DNA from: Symbiodinium kawagutii
Lineage: Eukaryota > Sar > Dinophyceae > Suessiales > Symbiodiniaceae
NCBI GenBank assembly: GCA_009767595.1
Contig: VSDK01011118.1
Coordinates: 572,695-636,694, forward strand
DNA length: 64,000 bases
Reading direction: 5' to 3'
Part shown: piece after piece, positions 11,281 to 20,879 of the stretch
Layout of the letters: every line of letters starts with the position of its first letter
Numbering within the stretch: position 1 is the first letter of the stretch
Made by a program: the position numbers and the translations under genes
The notes under the pieces: model-generated
The model's database searches: none
What the model was told of the DNA's origin: nothing
What the model saw: the letters and a program-made list of their open reading frames with translations, nothing else

Positions 11281-11393
11281 GGCTGTGGGTCAGTTCACTC
11301 TGCACCCCTGGTTCCCCCACCATTAACCATTGGTTTATTATTATTGTTGGTGATCATCCCCCATTATTGGTTGGTTAATATTGACCCATAGCC
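11281..11393 (-). mobile_element. Family B element, copy 2
   Basis: Ends are GGCTGTGGGTCA and TGACCCATAGCC. Flanks are ATAT on the left and ATTT on the right, an imperfect 4-bp duplication. The family core is present (CCCCTGGTTCCCCC, CCCCCATTATTGGTTGG). Confidence 0.9.
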
Positions 11394-11560
11394 ATTTGTG
11401 ATTCACAAACGTCATCCATCTGTCCCTGTCACCCCGCCATTTTCGCGGCCTCCCAAGTGATGTCACCACCACTTCGGAGGATGATGCACTTGAACTCGCA
11501 GGTCAGAATCGCCTTAGGAAGGCCGTGGCCAACCATGGTCACCCCTTGTTGGGGTTCGCC
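11386..11560 (-). CDS. Exon candidate joined to family B copy 2
   Basis: Two minus-strand frames look coding. One (GRPRKWRGDRDRWMTFVNHK) stays open until exactly the element donor TGG/GTCAATA. The other (VGHGLPKAILTCEFKCIILR) ends at an internal GTGACAGG donor, with TGA just after. Both suggest an exon on minus. The true frame is undecided. Confidence 0.45.
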
Positions 11561-11611
11561 CATGGCTAGTGGCATGAAGCCCTGGTTGGTCACGTGGGGT
11601 TAGTTGAACCA

Positions 11612-11745
11612 CCTGACCAGGGAGAGTTGCCATATCCCAGTGGCCCAACTTCTACTGGAAGGCAGCTGCTGCAGCTGCTGGGAAACCCCATGTCGTGGTG
11701 TATGTCGGGCAAAGCTCTGCGGCGACGCGACAAAGGGTTGAACTA
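11612..11745 (+). CDS. Exon candidate, unknown protein
   Basis: The plus-strand frame reads SQWPNFYWKAAAAAAGKPHV and then VVYVGQSSAATRQRVELAKC, a plausible helix-rich segment with a poly-Ala run. Splice sites are not obvious. Confidence 0.4.
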
Positions 11746-12062
11746 GCCAAGTGCTGCTGTACTCTTCAGCCACCCAACATTTCATCACAGTTAAGTCAAC
11801 TACCTTGATGCGACAACCTCGTTTACATCACGTCACAGCATTTGCTGCGGCGCCCTTAAGTTTGTCCGAAATGAGTCCAAATGCTTTGCATGCAGCATAG
11901 AAAGTATCAAAACAACCCCTCTTCTCAGCAACTTTGGCATCCGTAGTTGCCAACAAAATAGGTTGGAATGGTTATTCGTAGGTTCACCACAAAATGTTAA
12001 GTATAATAGGTCTACCGGTCTACCATAATAAGTGCACCAAAAAACCAAAATGGTTACTAATC

Positions 12063-12159
12063 TGGTTGGTGGTTCCAGCCCCTACGAACAATTTTAGTCA
12101 ACCAACCATTTGTGAATGATTACTCGCAAAAAAAATAAAACAAATTGAAACCACCAACC
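12063..12159. mobile_element. Family A element
   Basis: A clear copy: GGTTGGTGGTTCCAGCCCC at the left, TTGAAACCACCAACC at the right. The core AGTCAACCAACCATTTGTG is shared with copies at 48801 and 56732. Confidence 0.8.
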
Positions 12160-12189
12160 AATTAATAGGTTTACCATTTACCGTGCTGC

Positions 12190-12285
12190 AAAGGTGACCC
12201 ACTCTTTGCACGCGTGCACGGGTTGTTGCCCCCCGACTGCGGTCAATCCTTGCGCTCAACACGACTGCGCTGCAGAAGATCATGG
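12190..12285 (-). CDS. Exon candidate, unknown protein
   Basis: A GC-rich island whose minus frame reads VVLSARIDRSRGATTRARVQ. On minus it lies just upstream of the family A copy at 12063-12159. Start and end are not defined. Confidence 0.35.
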
Positions 12286-12317
12286 CGTCTACAAGTCCTG
12301 GAGCAAATAGAATGTCT

Positions 12318-12388
12318 GGTTGGTGGTTGAACCACCCCTATGCCTATGACAAATATTAGTCAACCCACGATGTTTCAATCCACCAGCC
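12318..12388. mobile_element. Family A element, short copy
   Basis: Begins GGTTGGTGGTTGAACCACCCC and ends TTTCAATCCACCAGCC. It is shorter (71 bp) than the usual 92-106 bp but shares the termini. Confidence 0.6.
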
Positions 12389-12504
12389 AAATATCAGTCA
12401 TTTGACCATCCCCAAATAGTCATGGAAACCAACACGAGTCGTGGCTATTCATCTACCAGTATCTACCAGTGGCCTCATCCACCATGATTCACATTAACAC
12501 ATGT

Positions 12505-12618
12505 GGCTGTGGGTCACAACCCTGTACCCCTGGTTCCCCTATCATTAACCATAGTTTTCCCTTATTATTGTTGGTAAATCCTCCATTAGTTGGTTGGTTA
12601 ATTGCTTGACCCATAGCC
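12505..12618 (-). mobile_element. Family B element, copy 3
   Basis: Terminal repeats GGCTGTGGGTCA / TGACCCATAGCC are flanked by ATGT and ATGC. The core is very close to copies 1 and 4 (CTGTACCCCTGGTTCCCCTA). Confidence 0.92.
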
Positions 12619-12710
12619 ATGCCGCGAGTGCATCGCTGAACCATGAATTCATGAACATGGTTTCCGTTGCGGAGGTTACCTGACCGTGTCAACGTCCCGA
12701 AAACCATGAG
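12611..12710 (-). CDS. Exon candidate joined to family B copy 3
   Basis: The minus frame VFGTLTRSGNLRNGNHVHEF runs into the element and could use its CTATGG/GTCAAG donor. Short, so moderate doubt. Confidence 0.35.
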
Positions 12711-12719
12711 GTTACTTGA

Positions 12720-14250
12720 CCACCATCACATGCTGCATAGTGAACCATGATAGCTATCAACAATTGTCACCACCATTTATATCCATTTATAATGATTATG
12801 AAGCATTATCAGCCACCAGCACCAGTTCCTAAAACAACATTACAGTTGCTGACCATTGTCGCAACCACTGTTGTTTTTAATCATTATTGACCCCCATCAC
12901 CATTACAACGCACTGGTCTTTACCAGGGCCAATCATCATCAGTGACGGTTGACTATTGTTATCAACGATTTGTTGACCTTTGTTGACAAACCAGCTACTA
13001 GCCACTATTAAATAAACTTTTGTCATCCAGCATGACTTAATTAGCACCATCATTGAGCCATTCTAAAGCACTATCAAGTATCAGTGTTGAGGGTGAAAAA
13101 CAAACATGATGAATAAAACTGTTAAGTGTTATCATGCATCGTCCTTTACATTGGTGACTGGCAAATTGTTGTTTATTAACGTGTGTCATCAACCATTATG
13201 AACCGCACGATCGACCGTTTCATCATTCTTACTCTTTAATTCCTAGCGTTGGTGACTACCTGCAGCATCTTTATCGATCGTTGTTCATTACGCAATATGA
13301 GCAAGCTTTGGGTGACAACGGACAGTTCCTGTTTGATACCAATGTTCCATCAGCATTGGCTATAGGAAGTATCAGCAACCTGACCCCGTCGGTTTAGAAC
13401 TTTCACATGTGCTGCTGCCTGTCACATACATGTTTGCTAACCTGGTTAGCCAGTTGCATGATGGTCAATATTAATATCATTGGTTCATACCTGGTACAAC
13501 CAATTATATAATACTAATATCTAATATCTAATATCATTGGCTACTCATTGCTTAGCCATTATCAACTGACAAACAACCATAGTCCTAAAGAAAAAAGCAA
13601 ACCAATTGATCTCCAATCAACCATGTTGGCTAATGATATTGGTCAATACTAGTGCAAACTTGCTAATAACGAATATAGCCAATTAAGACTAGTATCATTA
13701 GCATTGCTTATCCGTTTTGCTTAAAACTACTATCGGTTATCGATTGCTTTGCTTGGCTAGTTGTTATCAATTACTTGCTAAAATAAAAAATCTTCAATAG
13801 CTAGTTAATAGGAACAGATCATATAACAAACTAATCCCTATACCGATTATCTTCATAGTGTGGTTAGCATCCGTTAAAGTACTGACCATGATCGTAAATT
13901 GCACGGTTGATATTGGCATATTGGTCAGTGATTAGGAACCAAATAGTCGGTATTACGGTTGCTTTACCAATTTCCGTGAATTCATGATAGCAACCGTATT
14001 AACTCACCAGTTAATTAGTGATCCATTGATATGGAGATATTGGGTATCATTTGTTTTTGGCGACTACTCAGGGAATGATATGGGTAACGGTAATGTTACA
14101 TAGTGATTAGTGTTGGTTTCTGATTAGTGTAACCCCCCCTCAAGTACAGTAATGAAAATAGAAGAAACCAACAGGTAGATACTAATCAGAAACCAACATT
14201 AACGGTAATGTTACATAGTGATTAGTATCAATTCTTTGCCCATTGCTGTT
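12720..14250. other. AT-rich spacer with a 26-bp direct repeat around an inverted repeat
   Basis: No gene seen. TAACGGTAATGTTACATAGT recurs at about 14085 and 14198. Between the copies GTGTTGGTTTCTGATTAGT has an inverted partner ACTAATCAGAAACCAACA, so about 140 bases can fold back. The rest is degenerate AACCATTATC / GGTTAGCAT sequence. Confidence 0.45.
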
Positions 14251-14254
14251 GCTT

Positions 14255-14340
14255 TGTTTCCACCTGCGACCGGCCAGCGCTGGGCAAGCCGGACAGCCGA
14301 CACCGGCACTTCCTAGGAAGCTGTCGGCGCAGGGTGAAAA
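14255..14340 (+). CDS. Short GC-rich exon candidate
   Basis: The plus frame CDRPALGKPDSRHRHFLGSC ends near a GCAG/GGTGA donor. The island is only about 80 bases, so evidence is thin. Confidence 0.3.
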
Positions 14341-15004
14341 CGTTAGGAAATCCATGGGAAGTCCATGGCAAATCAGTGGTTGATATAGGGATTCATGATA
14401 GTTGATCCTGGTGAGTGTTGATGATGGTCGATGGTGGTTGATAACCTCTACTGATCCTTCATAATGGCTGATGCTTCATGATAGCAAGCAATGAAAGTTT
14501 ACAATGATTGCAAACTGCTGTCAATGCTTACATGATGGTTAATTGAACAGGTGCTAATTGAGGGACATTTACCGTGCAAAAAAAATCAACAATACACCAA
14601 ATACATATGCGGTGATATTTTCACAGAAAACAAGCTGCATGTGTGAGTGTGTGTGTGTCTTGTGATTGGATATCATTGGTGTATTTATAAGCGCGTTTGC
14701 ATGTGCCTGGATACGCATGTCAATACTCGTTCAACATATGTATTTGCGCGCAATACCGACGCGCGCTGACATGCACACACACACAGACATGCTTTTAACA
14801 ACCTGCGAAAAGAAATGCTTTGGCACAGAAATGGCGTCAATATTGGAAACCCTGAGGTTCATTTGCCAAACGAACATCATCAGTCTCCAAGTAGTAGGGC
14901 AAACCAAAGCGGAACGGCGCCGAACAGTTTGATTTGGCTCGGTGGACAACTCATGTGGTCAAGATTGCCTTATTGCTCTTCTAGGCACCAATCAGGCAAT
15001 GCAT

Positions 15005-15021
15005 CATGATGATGAGGATGG

Positions 15022-15103
<82 letters not shown>

Positions 15104-15122
15104 GGTGATGATGATGATGAGC
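15005..15122 (+). repeat. (GAT)n microsatellite with a GTG patch
   Basis: Almost pure GAT triplets with an interruption of six GGT units near the right end. It gives an artefactual poly-Asp frame. Confidence 0.97.
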
Positions 15123-15195
15123 TGCTTATGACTGTGCCTAGCTAGCTGTTCAGCGTTCAGCTGCCCATGAAACCAGTGCAATGCTTATACCCTCT

Positions 15196-15295
15196 GGTGA
15201 ACTAACGTGGCAATGGAAAATCCGCCATCAATGGATGATTTCCCAGGGTTTTCCCAACAAAGTGGTGGATTTTCCATTGGCATGTTAGTTAGCCC
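15196..15295. mobile_element. Family E element with CTCT duplication
   Basis: Left end GGTGAACTAACGTGGCAATGG, right end CCATTGGCATGTTAGTTAGCCC, flanked by CTCT at 15192-15195 and 15296-15299. GGTGGATTTTCCAT is shared with the other two copies. Confidence 0.8.
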
Positions 15296-15304
15296 CTCTT
15301 GAAC

Positions 15305-15573
15305 CAATGGTTTGCCCCTTGACCATCTCTACTATGCTGCCAGCTGCAAATTACAAGCCTCAAAGAAAACCAGCGATCAGCAGTGTCGGGTCCAAACATG
15401 GTCGTTTCTTCTGGTCCATTTCTGAGGATTTTCATTGCCAGTAGGTCGAATATCCACCGGTGTGTGGCCAACCCCAGCAAGGGGACCTCAGCAGCTTTGG
15501 GGTGCTTGATATTCACCATGAACCCAGGGGCTATGAACAACGCTAGCCATGGGCTATCAACAACCATACCCAT
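15305..15573 (-). CDS. Exon candidate, unknown protein
   Basis: A minus frame of about 90 codons reads HPKAAEVPLLGLATHRWIFD and then LLAMKILRNGPEETTMFGPD, with normal protein composition. Its end abuts the family E element at 15196-15295. No family recognised, and splice points are not fixed. Confidence 0.5.
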
Positions 15574-15599
15574 CTAGGCCATCCTATGCGACAAAATCT

Positions 15600-16440
15600 T
15601 CAATCGCGCACTTTGAAACTCAGACCCCAGACCCAAACTGGATATTTCTCTGCAGATGTCTCGAGCCTCACAGCTTTACCTGTAGCGGTGCATCAAGGAG
15701 ACACTGGTGATGCTAGTGCACAATGATTAATGTAGGAACGACTGACTGAACTGCGGATGACGTGGAAATTCATGCTCTTAGCAGCCTGGTTAAATGAATT
15801 GATCAACATGTTCATGATTGACGTCACTTGAACTTCCCTTAGAAACGCAGGTTGTCCCTTCAATCAGTGGATGGACATACACATTGATGGGCTCAGCCAT
15901 CATGGAGCAACAATCAACCAGTCATGTCATATCCAAATTGGTTGAAGGATGCTGAAGGTGAACTCCAGCATGGTGCTCGGAAACAGTCACTAATCATGGC
16001 GGCAACCAACACCCGAGAGTAGCTTCGCAACCACCGTTGGGGGGGGCAACTTTGGCGTCCAACTGCTTCAGAAGGCTCTAAATGGATGCCCACTAACCAA
16101 CAAACATTTTTTGGGAGCAGTGAAAAGCAACAAAAATATCGAGCCAGTGTCAACAACCTGAACAGCGCCATAGGCTCAGAGTTGGTATGGCATCTTTCCC
16201 CTTGTTGAACTGGACCAACGATCAAAAAATGTTGCTTCTCAGCTTGCCCTGTATTCTTTCACAGGAAATCACCCGCTGGCAGCTCAAATGCGCCATGTTC
16301 AATTGTATGTTGGTGGCTTTTAGGCGCATAATTTGTTTCACACTCAGGAATCCATCAGTGCTCCCCTTCTTTCACTGCCAAGCCATCTCTACAACAACCA
16401 AGGCTCCCGGTCACTGCTATCCTGCTATCCCAACCTGGAA
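15600..16440. other. Spacer, weak ORFs only
   Basis: A minus ORF at 15914-16225 and plus ORFs near 16187-16440 have mixed composition without convincing splice sites. Confidence 0.35.
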
Positions 16441-16454
16441 CCTTGTTCCACAGG

Positions 16455-16575
16455 AGTATGGCAGCGTCCATTGGTGGGTTCCAAATACAAACAGTCACAG
16501 GAGCTGCACTTGATCAACAACCTGGGCATATCAATGAGGGGCGTGCACCCCAGTACACGCTGGTGGTTTCCCTTG
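16455..16575 (+). CDS. Exon candidate, unknown protein
   Basis: After a TTCCACAG acceptor the plus frame reads SMAASIGGFQIQTVTGAALD and QQPGHINEGRAPQYTLVVSL, ending at a CTTG/GTACTG donor. Good composition, no family. Confidence 0.45.
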
Positions 16576-16619
16576 GTACTGGGATGGATCCCGTTGTGGT
16601 AGCATACCCAGGCCTACAG

Positions 16620-17235
16620 CCAGCTCAATATACCCAAAACCAAAAAATAATACCCCCAAGATTCTTGATAGAAAAAATATACGCAACAAAAAAAGGATGC
16701 CCCCATTGTTTTAATGGCAACTGGGAGTATTCTGTTGATACAAGCTTTCTTTTCAATATCATATCCTGCCCCCATCTGACACAAACATTTTCTTTGGTGG
16801 CAACTCTCAGAGACCATCCTAGCCAAAAAATACCTCCATTCTGAAGCCATTTTTGGATAGCAACAGGTTTTTTTTGATAGCAAAACCAACCAACCATATG
16901 TGAGGCAGTAAAACAACTGGGTATCAAAATGAATTTTCCATTTTGACCATTATCGTTTTCCTAATTCCTTATCGTTTTACACGCTTCCATTAATGCTAAA
17001 GCTAATGCAGGGGTAGAAATGCACAAACATCTAGACAGCCAAGCTTTCGTAATGTTTTTGTTGTCGTTCTCTTATCGTTTCTTCACGTATGACACCACTG
17101 ATTTGAACATCTGTTCTCGGGGTTATCGTCTTTTTTAATTCCTCATCGTTTTACCTGGTAAAGCCAACATGCCCAACTGGGGACCTGCCAATCCAAACTC
17201 CTTGTTAAGCCTTGTTACGTTTTTTTTTACTTCCT
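16620..17235. other. Spacer with A-runs and TATCGTTTT-type repeats
   Basis: Contains several copies of TTATCGTTTT-like motifs (16945-17150). No coding signal. Confidence 0.4.
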
Positions 17236-17240
17236 CATGT

Positions 17241-17358
17241 GGCTATGGGTCACAACCCTTAGTCCCCCTGGTTCCCCACTGTTAACCATTGTTTTCCCTA
17301 TGAAATTGTTGGTGGAAATCCCCCATTAGTTGGTTGGTTAACTGCTTGACCCATAGCC
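17241..17358 (-). mobile_element. Family B element, copy 4
   Basis: GGCTATGGGTCA to TGACCCATAGCC, 118 bp, with a perfect ATGT duplication at 17237-17240 and 17359-17362. Confidence 0.95.
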
Positions 17359-17371
17359 ATGTTGGTCATTC

Positions 17372-17415
17372 ACCATATATAATCCCATATAATCCCATAT
17401 AATCCCATATAATCC
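17372..17415. repeat. 10-bp tandem repeat (AATCCCATAT)n
   Basis: About four near-identical units between family B copy 4 and the exon at 17433. Confidence 0.9.
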
Positions 17416-17432
17416 CTATAAAACCAACCAAC

Positions 17433-17539
17433 CATCGATGGCTTCAGGACAGTCCACCCCCATGGGACCCTCCTGGTCTGCGGTCAAGGTGCTGGTGTCC
17501 CAGTTGCCAAGCTCCGCACTGGAGCCAGTGAGCGCCAAC
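17433..17539 (-). CDS. Exon with CBM20-like starch-binding motif
   Basis: A minus-strand exon bounded by a CTCCCCAG acceptor and a GATG/GTTGGTTGG donor, phase 1 in and 1 out. It reads ALTGSSAELGNWDTSTLTAD and continues through a Pro/Gly stretch. The pattern G-x(4)-LGNWD matches the start of CBM20 starch-binding domains, where the Trp contacts glucan. In dinoflagellates such domains occur in cytosolic starch enzymes. Only about 35 residues are visible, so the family is tentative. Confidence 0.45.
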
Positions 17540-17559
17540 CTGGGGAGGGCTAGGCATGG

Positions 17560-18030
17560 CATGGTGGGTATGCCATGGTTAGGCACACAGGTTGCTTAAC
17601 CTATGCAGAAATATGCCTAGTGATGGCTGCTACTCATGGTTGATCATGAGAATTTTTGATGGGTTTTGATGAGAATGAAAAGTGATTGAACATGATGAGT
17701 ATTCGAGACAATGGCATGGTATAGCAGCTCTATTCATAGCGGAAAGTTATGAAACCGAAGAAAATACTGCAGGCATTGTGCATTTTTTTGCTACCAGAAT
17801 CAAACTTTAGTCTGGGCAAAAAAGGCAAGTTGTTGTGGCATAACCTTTCCATGATCAAATTGTCCCTCCGCTCCAATGGAAAGTCATGAAACGTCAATAC
17901 TTGAGTGGGATAATGTCATGAGTCATGAGCTTACATTTCTGCAACTGGCATCTCTCTGCCGTATCAAACTAAAGGTCTGTCTCAGCCTGAAACTGGGATG
18001 AATGATAGCAATTCACTTCGACTGAGAAGT
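17560..18030. other. Spacer or intron, no gene recognised
   Basis: AT-rich, GTTGATCATGAG-type sequence to the right of the CBM20-like exon. Confidence 0.4.
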
Positions 18031-18032
18031 TT

Positions 18033-18347
18033 TCATGCAAAGGAGCCATGCCCACCAACTATACCACAATGTAGCATTTCGCTCAGCGCTTGCCCGGTAA
18101 CAAAAATGGCTCCTCCAAAACACCCTTGGGTCCCCACTGATCTCCGATACCGGTTTGGTCGCAAAAAACTTCCAAACAATAGGCCATGACCTGTCACGAC
18201 AAATTCGCCATCTTGGGAGGCAAAGAAACGCGCAAAAAATGGCTCTTTAGTCCAGCAAAGGGTTGGGATCATGGCAAAGTCAGGCAAATCCAGCAGGATT
18301 GCAGCCATGGAGGTAGGCCATGGTATGTCAATCATTGGGGTAGCCAA
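18033..18347 (-). CDS. Large exon candidate, unknown protein
   Basis: A 104-codon minus frame with hydrophobic and aromatic stretches (FFARFFASQDGEFVVTGHGL, PNRYRRSVGTQGCFGGAIFV). The opposite frame is less protein-like. It may encode a membrane or core segment. No family recognised. A same-strand ORF continues upstream at 18332-18532 in another frame. Confidence 0.5.
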   Translation of the reverse strand: MATPMIDIPWPTSMAAILLDLPDFAMIPTLCWTKEPFFARFFASQDGEFVVTGHGLLFGSFLRPNRYRRSVGTQGCFGGAIFVTGQALSEMLHCGIVGGHGSFA

Positions 18348-18689
18348 CGGTGAAACACCCGTCCAATTTGAGGGATGATTCTGAGGTGAGTGGCTTCCAA
18401 CTCACTGGGTTTGGCTGATTCTCTCCCTCCAAATCCCTGTGATCTTCTCCCTCTCCTCTCCCTCACTTCTCCCTTGAGTTTTCCTTCTTCATCTCTTTGC
18501 CCATCATTTCTGCTGGGGCCTCCAAATGACATGTATACAGGCTAAACATCTCAACAATCTGGCCCAGTGTTGGGATACATGTCCGTTTCCGCAGGGTTTG
18601 ATTTTTCACGGTGCATACATGCAACCGTTTGCCCGGGTCAGAAAACAAATTCAAGGCAAACATATCATGCACGCATGCATGCATCCATT

Positions 18690-18815
18690 ACATTGAATTA
18701 CATTACATTACATTACATTCCGTTACGTTATCTGCATTAGGAAAGTTACATTACATTACGTTCATGTTACGTTTACATACGTTTACCCTTATGTTACGTT
18801 ACATTACATTGCGCT
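18690..18815 (+). repeat. (ATTAC)n-type pentanucleotide repeat
   Basis: Repeated CATTA / CGTTA pentamers with interruptions, followed by an ATTCATTT-rich tail to 18895. Confidence 0.9.
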
Positions 18816-18929
18816 ACACTACATATACAATCATATACATATATTTTCATTTATCTCTTTATTTGTTCATGTATTCATTTATTCATTTATATTAGGGCAT
18901 CATGGCAAAAAAAGCGCAATTCTTGGGCT

Positions 18930-19056
18930 TTGGAATCTGAACATCCGTATCTGTATGCACAATGTTTGAGTTCAAGGCGGATTGTTTCCAGGTCTCACGC
19001 CGTGTCCACATGTCCGGTCAGCAAAGGCTTTCATCAGGAAACGAATTCCTTATTTG
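18930..19056 (+). CDS. Exon candidate ending at a family D element
   Basis: Two plus frames are protein-like. One contains SHAVSTCPVSKGFHQETNSL, the other MSGQQRLSSGNEFLIW. Both end where the family D element begins (TTTG/GTGGTTTC). Without the element either frame continues past 19160, so this may be an exon split by insertion. Confidence 0.4.
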
Positions 19057-19156
19057 GTGGTTTCTCAAAATTGGGGGACCCAAAAAATGCTGGGTTTATT
19101 TCTATAAATGACTACTAATGGATGATTGGGGGGTACCCCTATTTTGAGAAACACCC
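19056..19156. mobile_element. Family D element, copy 1
   Basis: Starts GGTGGTTTCTCAAAATTGGGG and ends CCCCTATTTTGAGAAACACCC, 101 bp, with a perfect ATTT duplication at 19052-19055 and 19157-19160. A CAG acceptor lies three bases beyond the right duplication. Confidence 0.93.
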
Positions 19157-19165
19157 ATTTCAGGG

Positions 19166-19242
19166 ACATGTGGTATTCTTATTGATCCCGACAACCACCG
19201 CCATGGCATCGGTTTTGGAGGCAGCCGAACAGGCATGCAAAT
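19166..19242 (+). CDS. Exon candidate following family D copy 1
   Basis: After CATTTCAG one frame reads CGILIDPDNHRHGIGFGGSR to a stop. A second frame (VVFLLIPTTTAMASVLEAAE) is also open to a stop. GT-AG removal of the element leads into the first frame only from the 18930 ORF frame. Confidence 0.35.
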
Positions 19243-19289
19243 AAACTGACAAAGCTGCTAATAAACACCCGGTTCTCGTAATATCACTC

Positions 19290-19544
19290 CCTTACTTGTC
19301 ATGCGTGGTCCATCATCCAAATCCACTTGCAGTGGGTCCCGCGGGCCTTTCCAGCGCTCGCAGCCCTGCACTTTTATGCGCGGGGATCAAGGCTAAGAGG
19401 GCAATGAGAATCACTGTGGGGCGGCGCGGCGAGGCATTGGGGAGGACCCTGGGGCCGCGGTGCGGGGTCACGGGCGGCGCATTACTTGCCTCGGTCCATG
19501 GGAAGATCTACAGGAAAGCCCTGTTTAAACCACCAAGCTACTAG
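19290..19544 (+). CDS. GC-rich exon candidate, terminal
   Basis: The plus frame reads GIKAKRAMRITVGRRGEALG, then RTLGPRCGVTGGALLASVHG, to a TAG at 19544. Very GC-rich compared with its flanks. Unknown family. Confidence 0.45.
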   Translation, partial: PYLSCVVHHPNPLAVGPAGLSSARSPALLCAGIKAKRAMRITVGRRGEALGRTLGPRCGVTGGALLASVHGKIYRKALFKPPSY

Positions 19545-19567
19545 GGATTTCCGACAGATCTTCCCAT
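19498..19567. repeat. Long imperfect palindrome
   Basis: Arms of about 25 bases (CATGGGAAGATCTACAGG and CGACAGATCTTCCCATG) match at about 21 positions around a 20-base loop. One arm resembles 9178-9200, so this may be another small inverted-repeat element. Confidence 0.8.
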
Positions 19568-19699
19568 GACCCAATCCGGAGAATTTGGGTGAAAATCTGG
19601 CAGTTCCACTTGCAAAACATCTCCAGGTTTTCCAGGATCGCCCCTCCAAACTCGAACCGCAAATCGTTGGGGTCTTAGACCGACCCATGAATCTTTTCG

Positions 19700-19939
19700 G
19701 TGCGGAATGGCCATGACGACCTGTTTAGCTTCACGCCTCAAGACTACAAATCTGTGGCCAGGATGTTAAAACACTGCTGCTTGCAAGGGCATCTCAGAGC
19801 AAAGCCGACATATACACCCCATCAAGGAGAAACTTCTGAACTTGATGCATTCCAGTTTACAAAGAGTCTGGCTAGTCCAAGGGTGGCGGCTGTGCAGAGT
19901 CAGCCAAGGACAAGCATTGAAGAACATGTGACAGAATGA
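19700..19939 (+). CDS. Terminal exon candidate, unknown
   Basis: The plus frame contains LDAFQFTKSLASPRVAAVQS and ends at TGA 19939. No splice acceptor was chosen. Confidence 0.35.
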   Translation: MRNGHDDLFSFTPQDYKSVARMLKHCCLQGHLRAKPTYTPHQGETSELDAFQFTKSLASPRVAAVQSQPRTSIEEHVTE

Positions 19940-20148
19940 GATGTCAGCAAAAGACCAAATACATATGCATGCACAATCATAATCTGCACAGAAATGTACT
20001 TTCAGTGGGAACTACTGGTTATTGGATCATATGTTTATCTGTGTTGTTTAATCTATGGATATCTATGGTAAATTCTAATGCGGTTCATGATGGTTGATTC
20101 CGAGGGTTCCCAGGGGATCGCTTCCCCATTGCCATTCGAGAGCCCTAC

Positions 20149-20236
20149 CTGAGATTCACCGTCGTTTGCCGCTGCCAAGTGGCCACAGGGTCGGTTTTTC
20201 ATGAAAAAACCATTCTTTGCCATGGTTGGTGTATGG
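20149..20236 (-). CDS. Exon starting at the end of family C copy 2
   Basis: On minus the element ends CACCTTGTAG and the exon follows at once: MAKNGFFMKNRPCGHLAAAN, then DGESQ and a CAG/GTAGGG donor. The ATG could be a start or internal. A good example of an element end acting as acceptor. Confidence 0.5.
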
Positions 20237-20352
20237 CTACAAGGTGGGCCCCCAGTAGTTATAAGTTGGGTTATAACCCCCAAAACTGGTAGTTAACCCA
20301 AGTTAAGTTAGTCGTGAACCAACTTATAAGTGGTTGGGGGCCCACCTTGTAG
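20237..20352. mobile_element. Family C element, copy 2
   Basis: Near-perfect inverted ends CTACAAGGTGGGCCCCCAG and TGGGGGCCCACCTTGTAG. Flanks TATGG and AATGG could be an imperfect duplication. In either orientation the ends spell AAG/GTGGGC and CTTGTAG, that is GT and AG. Confidence 0.88.
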
Positions 20353-20445
20353 AATGGTTGATCATGATCAAGGTTGGTCCGTTGATCAATTGCTCGTAAT
20401 CATCTCATTCCGTTGATCATTTTTGGCCAAGCAAAAATCCCATCT

Positions 20446-20595
20446 GGGGGTTCCTCAAGTCATAGGGGTACCCCCAAATCATCCAATATTAGCCATTTAG
20501 AGATATTTATGGTATATTACCGTATATATTATTCGAATATTAAACCAGCCATAACTTAGGGTTCCCTATGGTTCCCTATGACTTGAGAAACCTCC
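20446..20595. mobile_element. Family D element, copy 2
   Basis: 150 bp, ends GGGGGTTCCTCAAGTCATAGG and CCTATGACTTGAGAAACCTCC, flanked by ATCT and ATTT. On minus the ends give GAG/GTTTCTC and CCCCCAG. Removing GT to AG leaves exactly 6 extra nucleotides relative to the pre-insertion sequence, so the host frame is kept. Confidence 0.9.
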
Positions 20596-20771
20596 ATTTC
20601 TGACTGATGCGTTTTGCCCCCTGGGCTGTGGCTTGGCATTGAGCCCTGCGCAACTCTTCCAGCTTCCAGGTATGGTTCAAGTGACCTCGCGCCGGGCTCC
20701 CCCACCACGTCTGCTGGAAATGGGACCAGCGACATGGCCGGGTTCTGAACTTCCAGGCTTTGCAACCCCAA
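20596..20771 (-). CDS. Exon candidate ending at family D copy 2
   Basis: The minus frame reads SLVPFPADVVGEPGARSLEP and ends ATG GAG at the element's GTTTCTC donor. After CCCCCAG it continues for 8 codons to TGA. Another minus frame (HTWKLEELRRAQCQATAQGA) is also open and continues for longer after splicing. Unknown family. Confidence 0.45.
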
Positions 20772-20879
20772 AAGATTCTAGGAGAAAAACAAAATGCAAC
20801 AAACCCGCCTCTTATTTGATGGTAGAATCGCCAGCTATTGGCTGGCTACAAAAAACGAAGGATGATTCTTGTTGACATG

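Noticed and set aside
15005..15122. Poly-Asp protein from the GAT tract
   Set aside because: The frame is produced by the microsatellite and lacks flanking protein-like sequence or splice sites.
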